Numbered from the stretch's first letter, positions 25,757-34,713 are shown. The stretch is 64,000 bases of DNA from Echinicola rosea (GCF_005281475.1 NZ_CP040106.1:563501-627500), one strand, 5' to 3'. Notes: a model not told the origin generated them from the letters alone. Program-made: numbers and translations.

Positions 25757-26686
25757 TTGATTTACGCGTTGATTGTTATAGGCTTTCTCATCCTTTTAGC
25801 TGGTGGAAAAGCTTTGGTAGATGGTGCATCAGCCATCGCTGCCAAGTTGGGCATGAGTCCCGGGCTTATTGGAATGACCATCGTGGCATTTGGCACTTCT
25901 GCGCCCGAATTGTTGGTCAGCGTCACTGCAGCACTAAAAGGCACAAGTGACATTGCAGTAGGAAACGTAGTAGGCTCCAATATTTCTAACATCTCCTTGG
26001 TCCTTGGAATCTCTGCACTGATATACCCTATAAAGCTGAATTTTCAAATTCTTAAATTTGACTACTTGTTCACTTTGTTCGCCACGATCTTATTTTATCT
26101 ACTGGCATTGAACAATTGGATATCCCTTTGGGATGGCATTATCCTCTTCTTACTATTAATTCTTATCAATTGGTTTTACTTCAAAAAGTCCAATCAGCTT
26201 CCTGAGGAATTTTCTACGAAAGAGGCTGAGAAAGCCAAACATGAACCTCATCTAAAATCCATCGGCTATATCATAGCAGGGATTTTGGGACTTTATTTTG
26301 GAGCGGAATTACTTGTCAACAATGCCGTGACGCTAGCAAAAGAATATGGTGTTAGCGAACGCATCATAGGCGTAACGATCATTGCGATTGGAACCAGTTT
26401 ACCTGAACTAGCGACCTCCGTAGTGGCTGCGCGAAAAAAAGAAACCGATATCGCATTAGGAAACATTTTAGGCAGCAATATGCAGAACATTCTTTCCATA
26501 ATTGGTGTTACTGCTATTATAAAGCCGATTGAAGTAAGTGACCTATTTCTTTCAACAGACTTCCTTTGGATGATTGGTTTTACGGTGTTACTGTTCCCTA
26601 TCATGAGAACTAGCTATAAAATCAGCCGACTAGAAGGCGGTATTCTACTTGTTGTTTATGGATTGTACCTAATATTTCTCCTGTGA
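25757..26686 (+). CDS. Sodium/calcium exchanger family membrane protein (YrbG-like)
   Basis: This CaCA-superfamily antiporter of 309 residues has about ten membrane helices in two inverted halves. The alpha-1 repeat reads GMTIVAFGTSAPELLVSV...GNVVGSNISN. The alpha-2 repeat reads GVTIIAIGTSLPELATSV...GNILGSNMQN. The conserved Glu residues in both repeats bind the cations. The first helix requires initiation at TTG 25757 (MIYALIVIGFLILLAGGKAL); the frame is closed by the upp stop 6 bp upstream and the first ATG would delete that helix. Confidence 0.92.
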   Translation: MIYALIVIGFLILLAGGKALVDGASAIAAKLGMSPGLIGMTIVAFGTSAPELLVSVTAALKGTSDIAVGNVVGSNISNISLVLGISALIYPIKLNFQILKFDYLFTLFATILFYLLALNNWISLWDGIILFLLLILINWFYFKKSNQLPEEFSTKEAEKAKHEPHLKSIGYIIAGILGLYFGAELLVNNAVTLAKEYGVSERIIGVTIIAIGTSLPELATSVVAARKKETDIALGNILGSNMQNILSIIGVTAIIKPIEVSDLFLSTDFLWMIGFTVLLFPIMRTSYKISRLEGGILLVVYGLYLIFLL

Positions 26687-27150
26687 GCCAAATGCTTGAA
26701 TATATTCTCCAGTTCCTAGCCATCTATGTCGTTTGCCTATTCAAATTCATTGGAGGCCCATTACTAGGCAATGCTGCCCAATACAGCATTTTTGAAATTA
26801 TTTTGGTTACGGTCTCCGGCATGATGACCAGTGTAGTCGTATTCACCTTTTTAGGGGAGTGGATCAAAACAAACTGGACCATCAAAATCCGAAAGAACAA
26901 AAAGAAATTTACCCCAAAAACAAGGAAGATCATTCAGGTATGGCAAAAATTCGGCGCAGCAGGTGTCGCAGCCATCACCCCCCTCGTGCTGACGCCTATA
27001 GGAGGAACTATACTTCTGACATCCTTTGGCGTAAAGCGTAGAAAGATTTTCTCCTATATGTTGCTGAGCGCGATCTGCTGGTCTTTCATTCTGGGAATGT
27101 CCATCAATCAACTGATGAAAATCCCCTTTTTGAAACAATTAATCGGGTGA
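26683..27150 (+). CDS. Small multi-pass membrane protein, unknown function
   Basis: The 155-residue protein has about four hydrophobic helices, with a basic cytoplasmic loop (KIRKNKKKFTPKTRK) in the middle. The segment ITPLVLTPIGGTILLTSFG followed by KRRKIFSYMLLS recalls the small multidrug-export protein family (PF06695-like), but I am not sure. It starts with GTG at 26683, overlapping the exchanger's stop codon by 4 bp (GTGA), or at ATG 26692. Its end overlaps the 3' end of the convergent serine dehydratase gene by 12 bp. Confidence 0.8.
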   Translation: MSQMLEYILQFLAIYVVCLFKFIGGPLLGNAAQYSIFEIILVTVSGMMTSVVVFTFLGEWIKTNWTIKIRKNKKKFTPKTRKIIQVWQKFGAAGVAAITPLVLTPIGGTILLTSFGVKRRKIFSYMLLSAICWSFILGMSINQLMKIPFLKQLIG

Positions 27151-28047
27151 TTCCTCATCAGGCAACATTTCGATGTCCTGAATCAACACTTTCTTTGCAA
27201 TCCCTTTGCCGGTAAGGGTAGCGGCCAATCCCCCCAAGGCAGTTTCTTTGTATTTGTTTTCCATACTGGCACCTATCTCTCCCATTGCTTCCACACATTC
27301 ATCCACAGGAATCACCCCACTGACATCCGATAGGGCGATTTGTGCAGAACTATTGGCAATGGCCGCTGCACTGGCATTTCTCACCACACAAGGTATTTCC
27401 ACAAGTCCCGCAACAGGATCACAGACCAATCCCAACATACATTGGATCGTAATCGCCACGGCATTAAAGACCTGGTCTGTATTACCTCCCAAACAATAGA
27501 CCATTGCTCCTGAAGCCATCGCAGCAGCTGACCCCGTCTCTGCCTGACAGCCTCCCACGGCTCCAGCCAAGCTCGCATTCTGTTCAATGATCAAGGCAAT
27601 TCCCGCACCGACCAAAAGTCCCTCTAAGACCTTCTGATCCTCCAGTCCGTGGATTTCCTGTAAAGTGTAAAGCGTACCCGGTAAAATGCCCGAGGCACCT
27701 GCCGTAGGTGCTGCTACAACCCTCCCCATACAGCTGTTCACCTCCTTCGCTGCCAATGCTCTTGAGATCAGTCGTTGGAATTCGGGAGACAGCACGGATA
27801 ATGGATTGTTATATACTTTCTTTGCGCCATTGTTGATCATACCTGACCGGGACACCATCTCCTCCTTGAGGCCTGTCTCCACGGCATCTTTCATCACATG
27901 GTAAGCATTGAGCAGTCCTTCCCATACTTCCTCTTCGGGCTTGCTTCTCTGCTCCTTCTCATACTCCATTACAGGGGTATATAAAGGGACCTCCTTTTCC
28001 TCACAGTATGATTTCCATCCATGAAAAGTTTCAAATAGGTAACTCAT
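27139..28047 (-). CDS. sdaAA: L-serine dehydratase, iron-sulfur dependent, alpha chain
   Basis: It deaminates L-serine to pyruvate using a [4Fe-4S] cluster. The 302-residue protein (ATG 28047, MSYLFETFHGWKSYCEE) matches the alpha chain. Blocks are MGRVVAAPTAGASGILPGTL, GGCQAETGSAAAMA, CDPVAGLVEIPCVVRNA and a Gly-rich C-terminus. Candidate cluster cysteines are in NSCMGRV, GGCQAE and CDPVAGLVEIPC. The beta/ACT chain found in SdaAB is not adjacent. A frame extension to TTG 28068 adds seven unconserved residues and was not used. Confidence 0.92.
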   Translation of the reverse strand: MSYLFETFHGWKSYCEEKEVPLYTPVMEYEKEQRSKPEEEVWEGLLNAYHVMKDAVETGLKEEMVSRSGMINNGAKKVYNNPLSVLSPEFQRLISRALAAKEVNSCMGRVVAAPTAGASGILPGTLYTLQEIHGLEDQKVLEGLLVGAGIALIIEQNASLAGAVGGCQAETGSAAAMASGAMVYCLGGNTDQVFNAVAITIQCMLGLVCDPVAGLVEIPCVVRNASAAAIANSSAQIALSDVSGVIPVDECVEAMGEIGASMENKYKETALGGLAATLTGKGIAKKVLIQDIEMLPDEESPD

Positions 28048-28070
28048 TCTCTTCGGGTTTATATTCAACT

Positions 28071-28394
28071 GTCAAAGTTCCACATTGCTTTGTACAAAAC
28101 AAATTCCAATGATTAAATCTTTCCTTAACACAAGCCCCACGGAAATCAGCTCTGATTCCTCTTTCCCAATCCAACCCTAAAAAGAGCTCGAGAAGTACTG
28201 GACTAGGCTCTCGGCCTTCGATCAAGAAGAAAATCCGGAAATAAAGATCAGTTTGCAGGCCTCTTTGGACTGAAAAAATCCAAGGTGATTTTCCTTTGGA
28301 ACGAACCCTAAAAAATATCGGTAAAGTCCTCATAATCTACGGCACCTGCTGGCTAGCAATACCAAGTACATTCCCCCAAACTTTTTGGCCTGAT
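28071..28394. other. Intergenic stretch with a doubtful 100-codon minus-strand frame
   Basis: A minus-strand frame from ATG 28333 reaches into the sdaAA start region (ending at 28031). Its composition (many Phe, Trp, Arg, Cys; for example FNHWNLFCTKQCG) is unlike neighbouring proteins, and it overlaps the start of sdaAA. From memory, similar peptide text appears as spurious predictions in related genomes, so I treat it as a non-coding dispersed repeat. No second copy is visible here. Confidence 0.4.
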
Positions 28395-28430
28395 CCAAAA
28401 AGCCTCCTACTCATAGGAGCAGGAGGCTTA
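28395..28430 (-). terminator. Rho-independent terminator after the FKBP-like lipoprotein gene
   Basis: On the minus strand AAGCCTCCT / AGGAGGCTT arms enclose a 12-nt loop and are followed by TTTTTGG. It closes the sigma/dual-membrane/FKBP operon, 27 bp after the last stop codon. Confidence 0.85.
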
Positions 28431-28456
28431 CATTGTATGTTATTTACAGCTACCTA

Positions 28457-29416
28457 TCAATCAACACTTTCTATCTCCGCGGTGAACAATATTGGCGTAA
28501 AGGGCCTAAGAATGACAGAAAGAAAGCCCTTTTCATAATAGTCCTCCCGAATAGCATCCGGTAATACTTGAGCGGTATTGCCAAACGCAGATGCCGACGG
28601 TGAAATAATCTCCACTTCAGCCCCTTCATGAAGGTCTTTGAAGCCAATATTGAGGAAATCGTAGTTGTCATCATCACCTAGATCCGTGGTCACGGTATTA
28701 TCGGTCACCTTAGAAAAAGGATCTTCTTCTCCAAGCGCAAACATCTCAAATGTAAACCTAAGGGTATTTCCGTTCTTGCTTGCTTCGGATGATTCATCGC
28801 CGGCATCCAAAATTCTTACATAGACACCATCTTCCACTTCTTCAAATCCCTCCAGGTTTTCTTGGGAAATGTACTGCTGAATCATATCATCCTCCATGGC
28901 CGCAACCTCTTGGGGAGCGTAAATTTTCTCAAAATGCACGGTGATTTTCATGTTGGCATATTGAGGAATCAACTGCCCATAGCTATAATCCGAATAGGCC
29001 AAATATGACGGCACATAAAGCACCACTGTCTCCCCTAGCTCAGCCATGGCCACAGCAGAGTTTATGGCTATAGGTGCTAAGGTTTGCTGTTCTTTGTCAT
29101 ACTTGAACTTGATCGGCTCACCATCCTCCTCGGTATGCGAATCGATAAAGGCTCCATCTAGTGTCTCCATCTCATAATAAATCCCGATGATGTCTTCATC
29201 ATTGAACTTCTGTCCATCTTCGACATCTTCTAGCAATTCAAAATAATACCCTGCACTGGTTTTCTCCGCATCGATACCATTTTGACCGATAAAGTCAGCA
29301 AGTTCTTGGTTTTCCCTTTTGACTTGTTTTTCATACGCTGTCTCTTCATCATTCAGACACGATGACATCGTGGACATTAGCGACATTGCAATTGCCGCAG
29401 TTAAAACTCTTTTCAT
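28457..29416 (-). CDS. FKBP-like peptidyl-prolyl isomerase lipoprotein, two domains
   Basis: The 319-residue protein has a lipoprotein signal peptide with lipobox around Cys20 (MSTMSSC). An acidic linker leads to a first FKBP-like domain (about 60-170) with the family-like VVLYVPSYLAYSDYSYGQLI and MKITVHFEKIY. A second, more divergent copy runs about 190-319 (GVYVRILDAGDES, ILRPFTPILFTAEIESV). Several catalytic aromatic positions are not obvious, so it may bind rather than isomerise. It is 19 bp downstream of the dual-membrane protein gene in the sigma-factor operon, which suggests an envelope chaperone role; that is inference. Confidence 0.82.
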   Translation of the reverse strand: MKRVLTAAIAMSLMSTMSSCLNDEETAYEKQVKRENQELADFIGQNGIDAEKTSAGYYFELLEDVEDGQKFNDEDIIGIYYEMETLDGAFIDSHTEEDGEPIKFKYDKEQQTLAPIAINSAVAMAELGETVVLYVPSYLAYSDYSYGQLIPQYANMKITVHFEKIYAPQEVAAMEDDMIQQYISQENLEGFEEVEDGVYVRILDAGDESSEASKNGNTLRFTFEMFALGEEDPFSKVTDNTVTTDLGDDDNYDFLNIGFKDLHEGAEVEIISPSASAFGNTAQVLPDAIREDYYEKGFLSVILRPFTPILFTAEIESVD

Positions 29417-29435
29417 GTGTTGGTTAGTTTATTTA

Positions 29436-30827
29436 TTATTTTTTGAACTGAAAATTCATTCTCAAATTCACCCCTCCAATGGAAAACTGCTGATTGGTAA
29501 AGGTTAAGTTGCCGAGAGGCAGCTTGTAGTATGGCTCAATGGAAAGAAACGTTCCATTGCTAAGGTTATACTCATAACCAAAAGATAAATTCAGCATTTT
29601 TCCAAGATCCACATTGGATTGCTCACTGCCTGGAGAATATTCCTGGGAATACTCTTGTATGGACTCACTGAATTGTAACGCCCCAGCAAAATCCTCTGTA
29701 AACTTGGATTCCACCGCAAAGGTTTCCACTCCTGTTTGGTCAAAATAAACCATGCTGGAAAGCCCGGTAATCACGAACACATTGGCCTTCTCCTTGTCCA
29801 TCACCTTATACTTAATGTTTATAGGGATATCCAGACCATAGTAACTCATGGTATATTCAGATCCCAAATAATCATTGGTGACAGTATATGAAGCCTCATT
29901 CGGCGCCGCACTGCTCATCGCACGCATCTGCATGGATTCAGGAAGCTTGTTCAGCGTCTCCGGCTCAAATTGCTGATGGGCATAATTCACCCCTACATCA
30001 AGCTTGATCCTATCGCTAATGGAAAATTCTGAAACTACACCAGCACCTAGCTGCATACCAGACGTGGAACTAGAGGCTGCCTGTGGCCCTGCTTGAATAC
30101 CCAATCTGAAGGGGCTTTCCTTTCCTTGATCATTCTTGATGATCGTATTGGTATTTTTTACATCTTTCTCACTGCTTTCACTCTTCTCGCCTTCTTTCCA
30201 CTCATCCACCCAATTTTGGGCGACATTTTCATCCATATAGGATTTTTTGGATTGATTGCTTTGGGGTGTTGCGTAAACGGACTGATCCACATACTCCTGT
30301 GGCTTCCCGTCCAAATGAGCTGTCATCCTAGTAATGGGGTAAGAAGGAAGTACAAGATTCGACTCATCGGTATCGAAATCAGCCTTCCTCGACATGGCAA
30401 TAGGTGACGCCATCTCTCGTGATCGACTTCCATTGTCGCTATTTACCTGCTCAGTGTGCTCCAGAGGTGGCTTGGGGACAGTTGCCAAGGCCGGCTGCTT
30501 AATTTCTTCCGTCTGCTCTTTGGTAGAATCATCGATGGGTTTTAAGATCTCATCCAGCTTCTTGCTTTTTTGGGCAATACTTCCCTTCAGATCGGTCACA
30601 CCTTTTTCAATCTCCTTTTCATAGGGGTAGAACACAAACAGCAACGTCAGCGACGCAGCTACCGTGGACACAATAAATGGCCACAACACCAACTTTTTAC
30701 GCTTTGTCGGTTTGTTAAAATAGACTTGGGAAAACTTCTCCCATTCTGCCTGATCAAAACTCTCTTCATGGTGAACGAAGGAGTCCTTGATCCTCTCCAC
30801 AAGCCGCTTATCGAACTGCTCCTTCAT
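29436..30827 (-). CDS. Putative dual-membrane-spanning anti-sigma factor with C-terminal beta-barrel
   Basis: The 463-residue protein has three parts. A cytoplasmic head (1-45) contains ESFDQAEWEKFSQVY, like short anti-sigma domains. One membrane helix (about 46-67, LWPFIVSTVAASLTLLFVFY) follows. A polar periplasmic linker (about 68-235) leads to a C-terminal outer-membrane beta-barrel (about 236-463) starting FRLGIQAGPQAA and ending VNLRMNFQFKK. This layout matches the dual membrane-spanning anti-sigma (Dma) proteins reported in Bacteroides thetaiotaomicron. Its start overlaps the ECF sigma gene by 20 bp, as expected for a sigma/anti-sigma pair. The function is inferred. Confidence 0.8.
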   Translation of the reverse strand: MKEQFDKRLVERIKDSFVHHEESFDQAEWEKFSQVYFNKPTKRKKLVLWPFIVSTVAASLTLLFVFYPYEKEIEKGVTDLKGSIAQKSKKLDEILKPIDDSTKEQTEEIKQPALATVPKPPLEHTEQVNSDNGSRSREMASPIAMSRKADFDTDESNLVLPSYPITRMTAHLDGKPQEYVDQSVYATPQSNQSKKSYMDENVAQNWVDEWKEGEKSESSEKDVKNTNTIIKNDQGKESPFRLGIQAGPQAASSSTSGMQLGAGVVSEFSISDRIKLDVGVNYAHQQFEPETLNKLPESMQMRAMSSAAPNEASYTVTNDYLGSEYTMSYYGLDIPINIKYKVMDKEKANVFVITGLSSMVYFDQTGVETFAVESKFTEDFAGALQFSESIQEYSQEYSPGSEQSNVDLGKMLNLSFGYEYNLSNGTFLSIEPYYKLPLGNLTFTNQQFSIGGVNLRMNFQFKK

Positions 30828-31356
30828 CTTTAATTCTGTTTAACTCTGTTATCTTTTCTCTTAATCGCTGTTTGGCACGTGCCAGGTACGTCCTGCTCGT
30901 ACTGGCAGGAATATCCAAAGACTCTCCAATCTCGTTGTGATTGTATCCTTCTATTTCATACATATTGAAGATGATTCGCATCACCTCTGGCAAATCCCTG
31001 AGGGCTCCAAGGATGTCTTCCTTGGATAACTCATCGATAATGGAAGCATCATAGGTCTTCGCAGATGCCTTTTCGATCTCCATCACCGCATAGTGCTTGA
31101 CATTCTTTCGGTAATAGTCTATGGAAGTATTGATCACAATCCTTCGGAACCATGCTTTAAAGGAGCTACTTTCCGAATACTGTTGGATTCGGTCAAACGC
31201 TTTCATAAAACTGTCGTTCACAATTTCACATGCCTCTTCACGGCTATTGGAATACCTCAGCGAGATACTCATAGCATACCCGTAAAAATGCTTATAGAGC
31301 ATTTCCAGGGCTTTGGGCTTACCATCTTTGGCTTCTTGAATAAGGTATTGGTCCAA
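30808..31356 (-). CDS. ECF (RpoE-type) RNA polymerase sigma factor
   Basis: The 182-residue sigma factor has region 2 (ALEMLYKHFYGYAMSISLRY; FKAWFRRIVINTSIDYYRK) and region 4 with a helix-turn-helix (YNHNEIGESLDIPASTSRTY LARAKQRL). Codons upstream to the stop at 31375-31377 contain no ATG, so TTG at 31356 (MDQYLIQEAKDGKPKALEM) is the likely start. It is the first gene of the operon with the dual-membrane protein and the FKBP lipoprotein and probably activates its own promoter, as ECF factors usually do. That promoter could not be identified in the AT-rich 215 bp upstream. Confidence 0.93.
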   Translation of the reverse strand: MDQYLIQEAKDGKPKALEMLYKHFYGYAMSISLRYSNSREEACEIVNDSFMKAFDRIQQYSESSSFKAWFRRIVINTSIDYYRKNVKHYAVMEIEKASAKTYDASIIDELSKEDILGALRDLPEVMRIIFNMYEIEGYNHNEIGESLDIPASTSRTYLARAKQRLREKITELNRIKDEGAVR

Positions 31357-31591
31357 TCGACTGGCTTTTATATGCTATGTTTACTTTCAAGACGACAGCT
31401 GATCAAAAAATGCTACAAGCTTTTAAAAAAAAAAATATTCACCTATCGGCCTATCCATGTCCCCACTTACATTTACAGGATAGATACAATTGGCTATTAA
31501 CCCGTAATTGCTTACTAATCAGTTGCTACGCATCCCAACTGAATTCCTTGACGCTTCGGATCGAATGATAATTCCTAATACATCATCCCCA

Positions 31592-31996
31592 TTAAAAATC
31601 AAAGTTTACCGTCTGTGCCACCTCTTCCGAAAGGCTCAAAGCCACAGGGCAGGTTTTTGCGGCATTCTTTAACTTTTGCAATAGTTTTTGATCATCCGAT
31701 GGCTTCTCCCATGAAAAGTCAATAATGATCTCTTTGATCTTTCTGGGGTTACTGGCCATTACCTTGGTCACTTCCCAGGTTAACCCCTCAAGTTCCACTC
31801 CTTCCCGCTGTGCCACAATGCCCATAATGGTCACCATACAGCTCCCAAGGGCAGAAGCCACCAAATCAGTAGGAGAAAACGCTTCTCCCTTACCGTTGTT
31901 ATCCACTGGGGCATCAGTGATGATCTCCCTGCCTGATTGCAAATGCTGGGAACTGGTTCGGAGATTTTCGAGGTAGGTGCTTTTAATAGTAGGCAT
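31592..31996 (-). CDS. OsmC/Ohr-family peroxiredoxin-like protein
   Basis: OsmC-family proteins reduce organic hydroperoxides with two cysteines. In this 134-residue protein they are in ALGSCMVTIMG and AAKTCPVALSLSE, and SPTDLVASAL precedes the first. The short length fits the OsmC-like/YhfA branch. ATG at 31996. It is monocistronic and divergent from the following outer-membrane protein gene, with 68 bp between them. Confidence 0.92.
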   Translation of the reverse strand: MPTIKSTYLENLRTSSQHLQSGREIITDAPVDNNGKGEAFSPTDLVASALGSCMVTIMGIVAQREGVELEGLTWEVTKVMASNPRKIKEIIIDFSWEKPSDDQKLLQKLKNAAKTCPVALSLSEEVAQTVNFDF

Positions 31997-32064
31997 AAAC
32001 CTTTATTTTTATTTGAAGTTATCTAACATATAGAACAAAATTAGCGTATAATTCCTTAGAACAT

Positions 32065-32796
32065 ATGACAAAAGGAACAAAATATCTTATCCTCTTACTG
32101 TTGCTGGCCGCCCCGCACTTTTTAATGGGGCAAGGCAGAGAAGCTGGAGACTATGACTATGACAAAGAAGTGCTCTTCGGTATAAACAAGAACTTCAACG
32201 GAGGGCTGATCGGAGGATTGTACCTAAAGATAGGTTCGAGGATTACCGAGAACACCTTTCAGTTTTTCTCTTTGGAAATGGCCAATGTCAAAAACCCAAA
32301 AGAAGCCCGCTACAGCACCATTCTTGGTAACAGCTTTATTTACGGAAAATCCAATTACCTCTACAGCATCCGCCCGCAATATGGCCGTGAACTGATCCTC
32401 TTCAAAAAAGCGCCCCAAAAAGGAGTACAGGTTTCCGTGCTTTCAGCAATCGGCCCTTCCTTTGGAATCATTGCCCCCTATTATATTGAGTACGCTACTT
32501 CCAATTCTGAAAGTACTAGGGTTCAATATGACCCAGAAGTCCACCAATCACTCTCCTATATCCTGGGACCTGGACATCTATTTGAGGGCTTGGGAGAGTC
32601 TCAGCTGGCCATCGGAGCCAATGTTAAAGCAGCCCTATCCTTTGAATTTGGAGTTTTTAAATCAAATGTCACCGGATTGGAACTAGGATATGAACTGGAA
32701 GGTTTTACTAAAGAGATTCCCCTGATGCCCACTACAGAAAACCGGCAAATATTCCAGTCGGCTTACTTCACACTCTTCTACGGCTTCAGGAAATAA
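32065..32796 (+). CDS. Conserved exported protein, probable outer-membrane barrel
   Basis: The 243-residue protein has a signal peptide (1-23, LLLLLAAPHFLMGQ). About eight amphipathic strand-like segments follow (for example GGLIGGLYLKIGSRI, NYLYSIRPQYGREL, QVSVLSAIGPSFGI) with a C-terminal AYFTLFYGFRK. I recall similar unnamed proteins in Cytophagales next to lipA, but no function is known to me. It is on the same strand as lipA, 59 bp upstream, but lipA has its own promoter box. Confidence 0.72.
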   Translation: MTKGTKYLILLLLLAAPHFLMGQGREAGDYDYDKEVLFGINKNFNGGLIGGLYLKIGSRITENTFQFFSLEMANVKNPKEARYSTILGNSFIYGKSNYLYSIRPQYGRELILFKKAPQKGVQVSVLSAIGPSFGIIAPYYIEYATSNSESTRVQYDPEVHQSLSYILGPGHLFEGLGESQLAIGANVKAALSFEFGVFKSNVTGLELGYELEGFTKEIPLMPTTENRQIFQSAYFTLFYGFRK

Positions 32797-32804
32797 ACCA
32801 TTAA

Positions 32805-32835
32805 TTGGTTTTGCTGTAACAAAACCTTAATTTTG
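32805..32835 (+). promoter_or_regulatory. Candidate lipA promoter (TTG - 20 nt - TAATTTTG)
   Basis: TTG at 32805-32807 and TAATTTTG at 32828-32835 have 20-nt spacing, matching the Bacteroidota -33/-7 pattern. The predicted start is near 32842, giving a leader of about 14 nt before the ATG at 32856. Confidence 0.65.
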
Positions 32836-32855
32836 CGACAAGTTAAGATAGTGAG

Positions 32856-33734
32856 ATGATAGAACTACCCGTAATATCCGAAGAATCCAAAAAGCGTAAA
32901 AAGCCTGACTGGCTGAGAGTAAAACTCCCAGTGGGAAAAGAATACGCAAAGGTCAGGAAACTGGTCGATGAACATAAGCTCCATACCATTTGTGAAAGCG
33001 GTAACTGCCCCAATATGGGCGAATGCTGGGGAGCCGGCACAGCCACTTTCATGATCTTGGGAAATGTTTGCACCCGCAGTTGCTCTTTTTGTGCCGTAGC
33101 CACAGGAAGGCCGCCAGAATATGATACCGATGAGCCTAGAAGAGTGGCAGAAGCCATCAAACTAATGGGCGTAAAACACGCTGTACTTACTTCGGTAAAC
33201 CGGGATGAGCTCAAAGACAGGGGGGCAGAAATCTGGTACCAAACCGTCATTGAGACCAAAAACCTTTCCCCTGAAACCACCATAGAAACGCTTATCCCGG
33301 ATGTGAAATCCAATTGGGATGCGCTGTATCGTATGATCGATGGTGGCCAAGAAGTCGTTTCTCATAACATGGAAACAGTAGAAAGCCTTTACAGGAGGGT
33401 CAGGCCACAGGCCAAATATTGGAGATCCCTTGAGCAGATCAAGCTGACCAAGGAATACGGCAAGAGAACGAAAACTGGCATCATGCTTGGTCTTGGAGAA
33501 ACCAAAGAGCAAGTCTATAAAGCCATGGATGACCTGGCCGAGCACGGATGTGACATCCTTACCCTTGGCCAATATTTACAACCTACTAAAATGCATATTG
33601 AAGTAGCCGAATTTATCCACCCTGATCTTTTTGACCATTACAGGGAAGAAGGGCTTAAAAGAGGCCTAAAATATGTAGAGTCAGGACCATTGGTAAGGTC
33701 TTCTTATCATGCTGAAAGGCATGTAAATGTCTAA
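32856..33734 (+). CDS. lipA: Lipoyl synthase
   Basis: LipA is a radical-SAM enzyme that inserts two sulfurs into octanoyl groups on 2-oxo-acid dehydrogenases and the glycine cleavage H protein. The 292-residue protein shows the auxiliary-cluster motif [13 protein letters not shown], the radical-[13 protein letters not shown] and the closing SYHAE segment with its conserved serine ([10 protein letters not shown]). The middle has the expected [13 protein letters not shown] and LGETKEQV blocks. It is a single-gene unit ended by a terminator shared with atpG. Confidence 0.97.
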   Translation: MIELPVISEESKKRKKPDWLRVKLPVGKEYAKVRKLVDEHKLHTICESGNCPNMGECWGAGTATFMILGNVCTRSCSFCAVATGRPPEYDTDEPRRVAEAIKLMGVKHAVLTSVNRDELKDRGAEIWYQTVIETKNLSPETTIETLIPDVKSNWDALYRMIDGGQEVVSHNMETVESLYRRVRPQAKYWRSLEQIKLTKEYGKRTKTGIMLGLGETKEQVYKAMDDLAEHGCDILTLGQYLQPTKMHIEVAEFIHPDLFDHYREEGLKRGLKYVESGPLVRSSYHAERHVNV

Positions 33735-33776
33735 GACCCCAAGGATCAAGTAATATTTCACATAAAGATCTGGGCA

Positions 33777-33814
33777 TAAAAAAACTCTTTCTGCCGTAGC
33801 GGAAAGAGTTTTTT
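33777..33814. terminator. Bidirectional terminator between lipA and atpG
   Basis: AAAAACTCTTTC / GAAAGAGTTTTT arms with A and T runs on both sides can serve lipA (plus) and the ATP synthase operon (minus). Confidence 0.85.
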
Positions 33815-33837
33815 TATTTACACTTCTTATGGTTTTA

Positions 33838-34713
33838 TCAATCGCCACCAAGTGCTTCAGCACCGGCCACAATTTCAAGGATTTCGTTTGTAATGGCCGC
33901 CTGACGAGATCGGTTATACATCAAACGCAAGTCTTTGAGGAGCTCTCCGGCATTTTCAGTGGCCTTGTCCATAGCCGTCATCCGAGCACCATGCTCAGAA
34001 GCGTTACTTTCCAAAACCGCTTTATAAAACTGTATTTTCAATGAGGTAGGCACCAGCTCTTGCATGATGTAATCACGAGAAGGCTCCATGATGTAATCCA
34101 CATTGGTAGCGGAAATATTCTCTTCACTTTCCTCTTTTTCCATCGGCAGAAACTGTTCGTTTCTTACCACTTGGGTCGCTACATTTTTGAATTCGTTATA
34201 CACCAATACGACTTTGTCATAGGTGCCTTTTTCGAACTCGTCCATTGCATATTCAGCAGCCTCACGGACTTTGTCAAAAGAAAGGTCAGAGAAAACCTGA
34301 TAGAAATCATCTACCAAATTCACCTCTCTTTTCTTGAAAATATCGAATGCCTTTTTACCTAAAGGAAGCACAGTAATATTTTTACCGGCATATTCGGTAT
34401 TGATTGCTGCGGATGCAGCTTTGATGATATTGGTATTGAAGGCACCACACAGTCCTTTATCTGAAGTAACAGGAACGATCAAAACATTATTGACCTCTCT
34501 CTTTTCTGCATAGACCAAATCGCTACCGCCTTCTATTCCTGCAGAAACGTTATTAAGAATGGCAGTTAATTTCTGAGAATAAGGACGCATTTGGATGATT
34601 TTATCCTGAGCTCTCCTTAGCTTCGCGGCAGCCACCATCTTCATTGCCTTGGTAATTTGCTGCGTCGAAACGACCGAGTTAATCCTTTCTTTTACTTCCT
34701 TTAAGTTAGCCAT
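33838..34713 (-). CDS. atpG: ATP synthase F1 gamma subunit
   Basis: This is the central rotor shaft of F1. The 291-residue protein begins with the coiled-coil MANLKEVKERINSVVSTQQI TKAMKMVAAAKLRRA region. It has the SDKGLCGAFN block and ends with the second half of the coiled coil (MTAMDKATENAGELLKDLRL; NRSRQAAITNEILEIVAGAEA). It is the last gene of the atpB-E-F-H-A-G operon in the window; beta (atpD) and epsilon (atpC) do not follow. Confidence 0.97.
   Translation of the reverse strand: MANLKEVKERINSVVSTQQITKAMKMVAAAKLRRAQDKIIQMRPYSQKLTAILNNVSAGIEGGSDLVYAEKREVNNVLIVPVTSDKGLCGAFNTNIIKAASAAINTEYAGKNITVLPLGKKAFDIFKKREVNLVDDFYQVFSDLSFDKVREAAEYAMDEFEKGTYDKVVLVYNEFKNVATQVVRNEQFLPMEKEESEENISATNVDYIMEPSRDYIMQELVPTSLKIQFYKAVLESNASEHGARMTAMDKATENAGELLKDLRLMYNRSRQAAITNEILEIVAGAEALGGD

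Noticed and set aside
31420..31436. Homopolymer A run (11 A) upstream of the sigma gene as a possible phase-variation tract
   Set aside because: It lies in non-coding DNA about 65 bp upstream of the sigma start; without strain comparison there is no support for slippage control.
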